Of a stretch of DNA of 5,949 nt, positions 5,908 through 5,949 are shown piece after piece. The translations under genes were made by a program, and so were the position numbers. Origin of the DNA: an uncultured Propionibacteriaceae bacterium. GTDB taxonomy: Bacteria > Actinomycetota > Actinomycetes > Propionibacteriales > Propionibacteriaceae. Position 1 is the stretch's first letter. Each line of letters opens with the position of its first letter. A model generated the notes under the pieces. That model saw only the letters and a list, made by a program, of their open reading frames with translations. It searched no databases and had not been told where the DNA came from. The stretch lies in contig CALMAD010000452.1 of assembly GCA_937859105.1 (NCBI GenBank), positions 1-5,949 of the forward strand. Reading direction: 5' to 3'.

Positions 5908-5949
5908 TCAGTTCGGGCGGGCGAGATCGTCGACGCGCCCGGCTCCCGG
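5908..5949 (-). CDS. Possible 3' end of a convergent gene, cut by the window edge
   Basis: On the minus strand a frame open to the window edge reads PGAGRVDDLARPN and stops with TGA at 5910-5908. Eleven of the thirteen codons end in G or C, as in the neighbouring genes, and the hairpin at 5850-5883 lies where a convergent terminator would be. Thirteen codons are too few to name a product or to exclude chance. Confidence 0.35.
   Translation of the reverse strand, partial: PGAGRVDDLARPN

Overview
The window looks like an ordinary housekeeping segment of a high-GC actinobacterium, probably in the Micrococcales and possibly near Microbacteriaceae. This rests on very high GC at third codon positions, a CCA-encoded tRNA-Ser, the actinobacterial pairing of tadA with its associated-protein gene, and short -10-only promoters placed right against GTG starts. 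The genus is inference.

Layout, left to right. Three units read on the minus strand: a tRNA-Ser(CGA) gene at 69-157, tadA (tRNA adenosine deaminase) at 214-744, and the tadA-associated gene at 748-1491. The last two are separated by 3 nt and are surely co-transcribed. A roughly 215-base divergent intergenic region holding a perfect 6-3-6 dyad separates them from upp (uracil phosphoribosyltransferase, 1707-2348), which reads on the plus strand and ends in a clear intrinsic terminator with a run of seven T. A small gene with a strong ribosome binding site (2451-2690) then encodes a 79-residue acidic protein with no aromatic residues. The right half is one 1013-codon gene (2790-5831) for a glycyl-tRNA synthetase in which alpha and beta subunits are fused. 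It is followed by a perfect 14-bp inverted repeat and, at the window edge, what may be the last codons of a convergent gene.

The common theme is translation: a serine tRNA, the enzyme that makes inosine at the tRNA wobble position, and a tRNA charging enzyme, with uracil salvage between them. I see no mobile element, CRISPR array, phage gene or defence system, and nothing I would call a new system. The points worth a second look are the fused GlyQS in a group where I expect the unrelated homodimeric enzyme, the nearly pure Asp/Glu segment built partly from an exact 36-bp tandem duplication in the tadA-associated protein, the small acidic protein, and the unexplained dyads.
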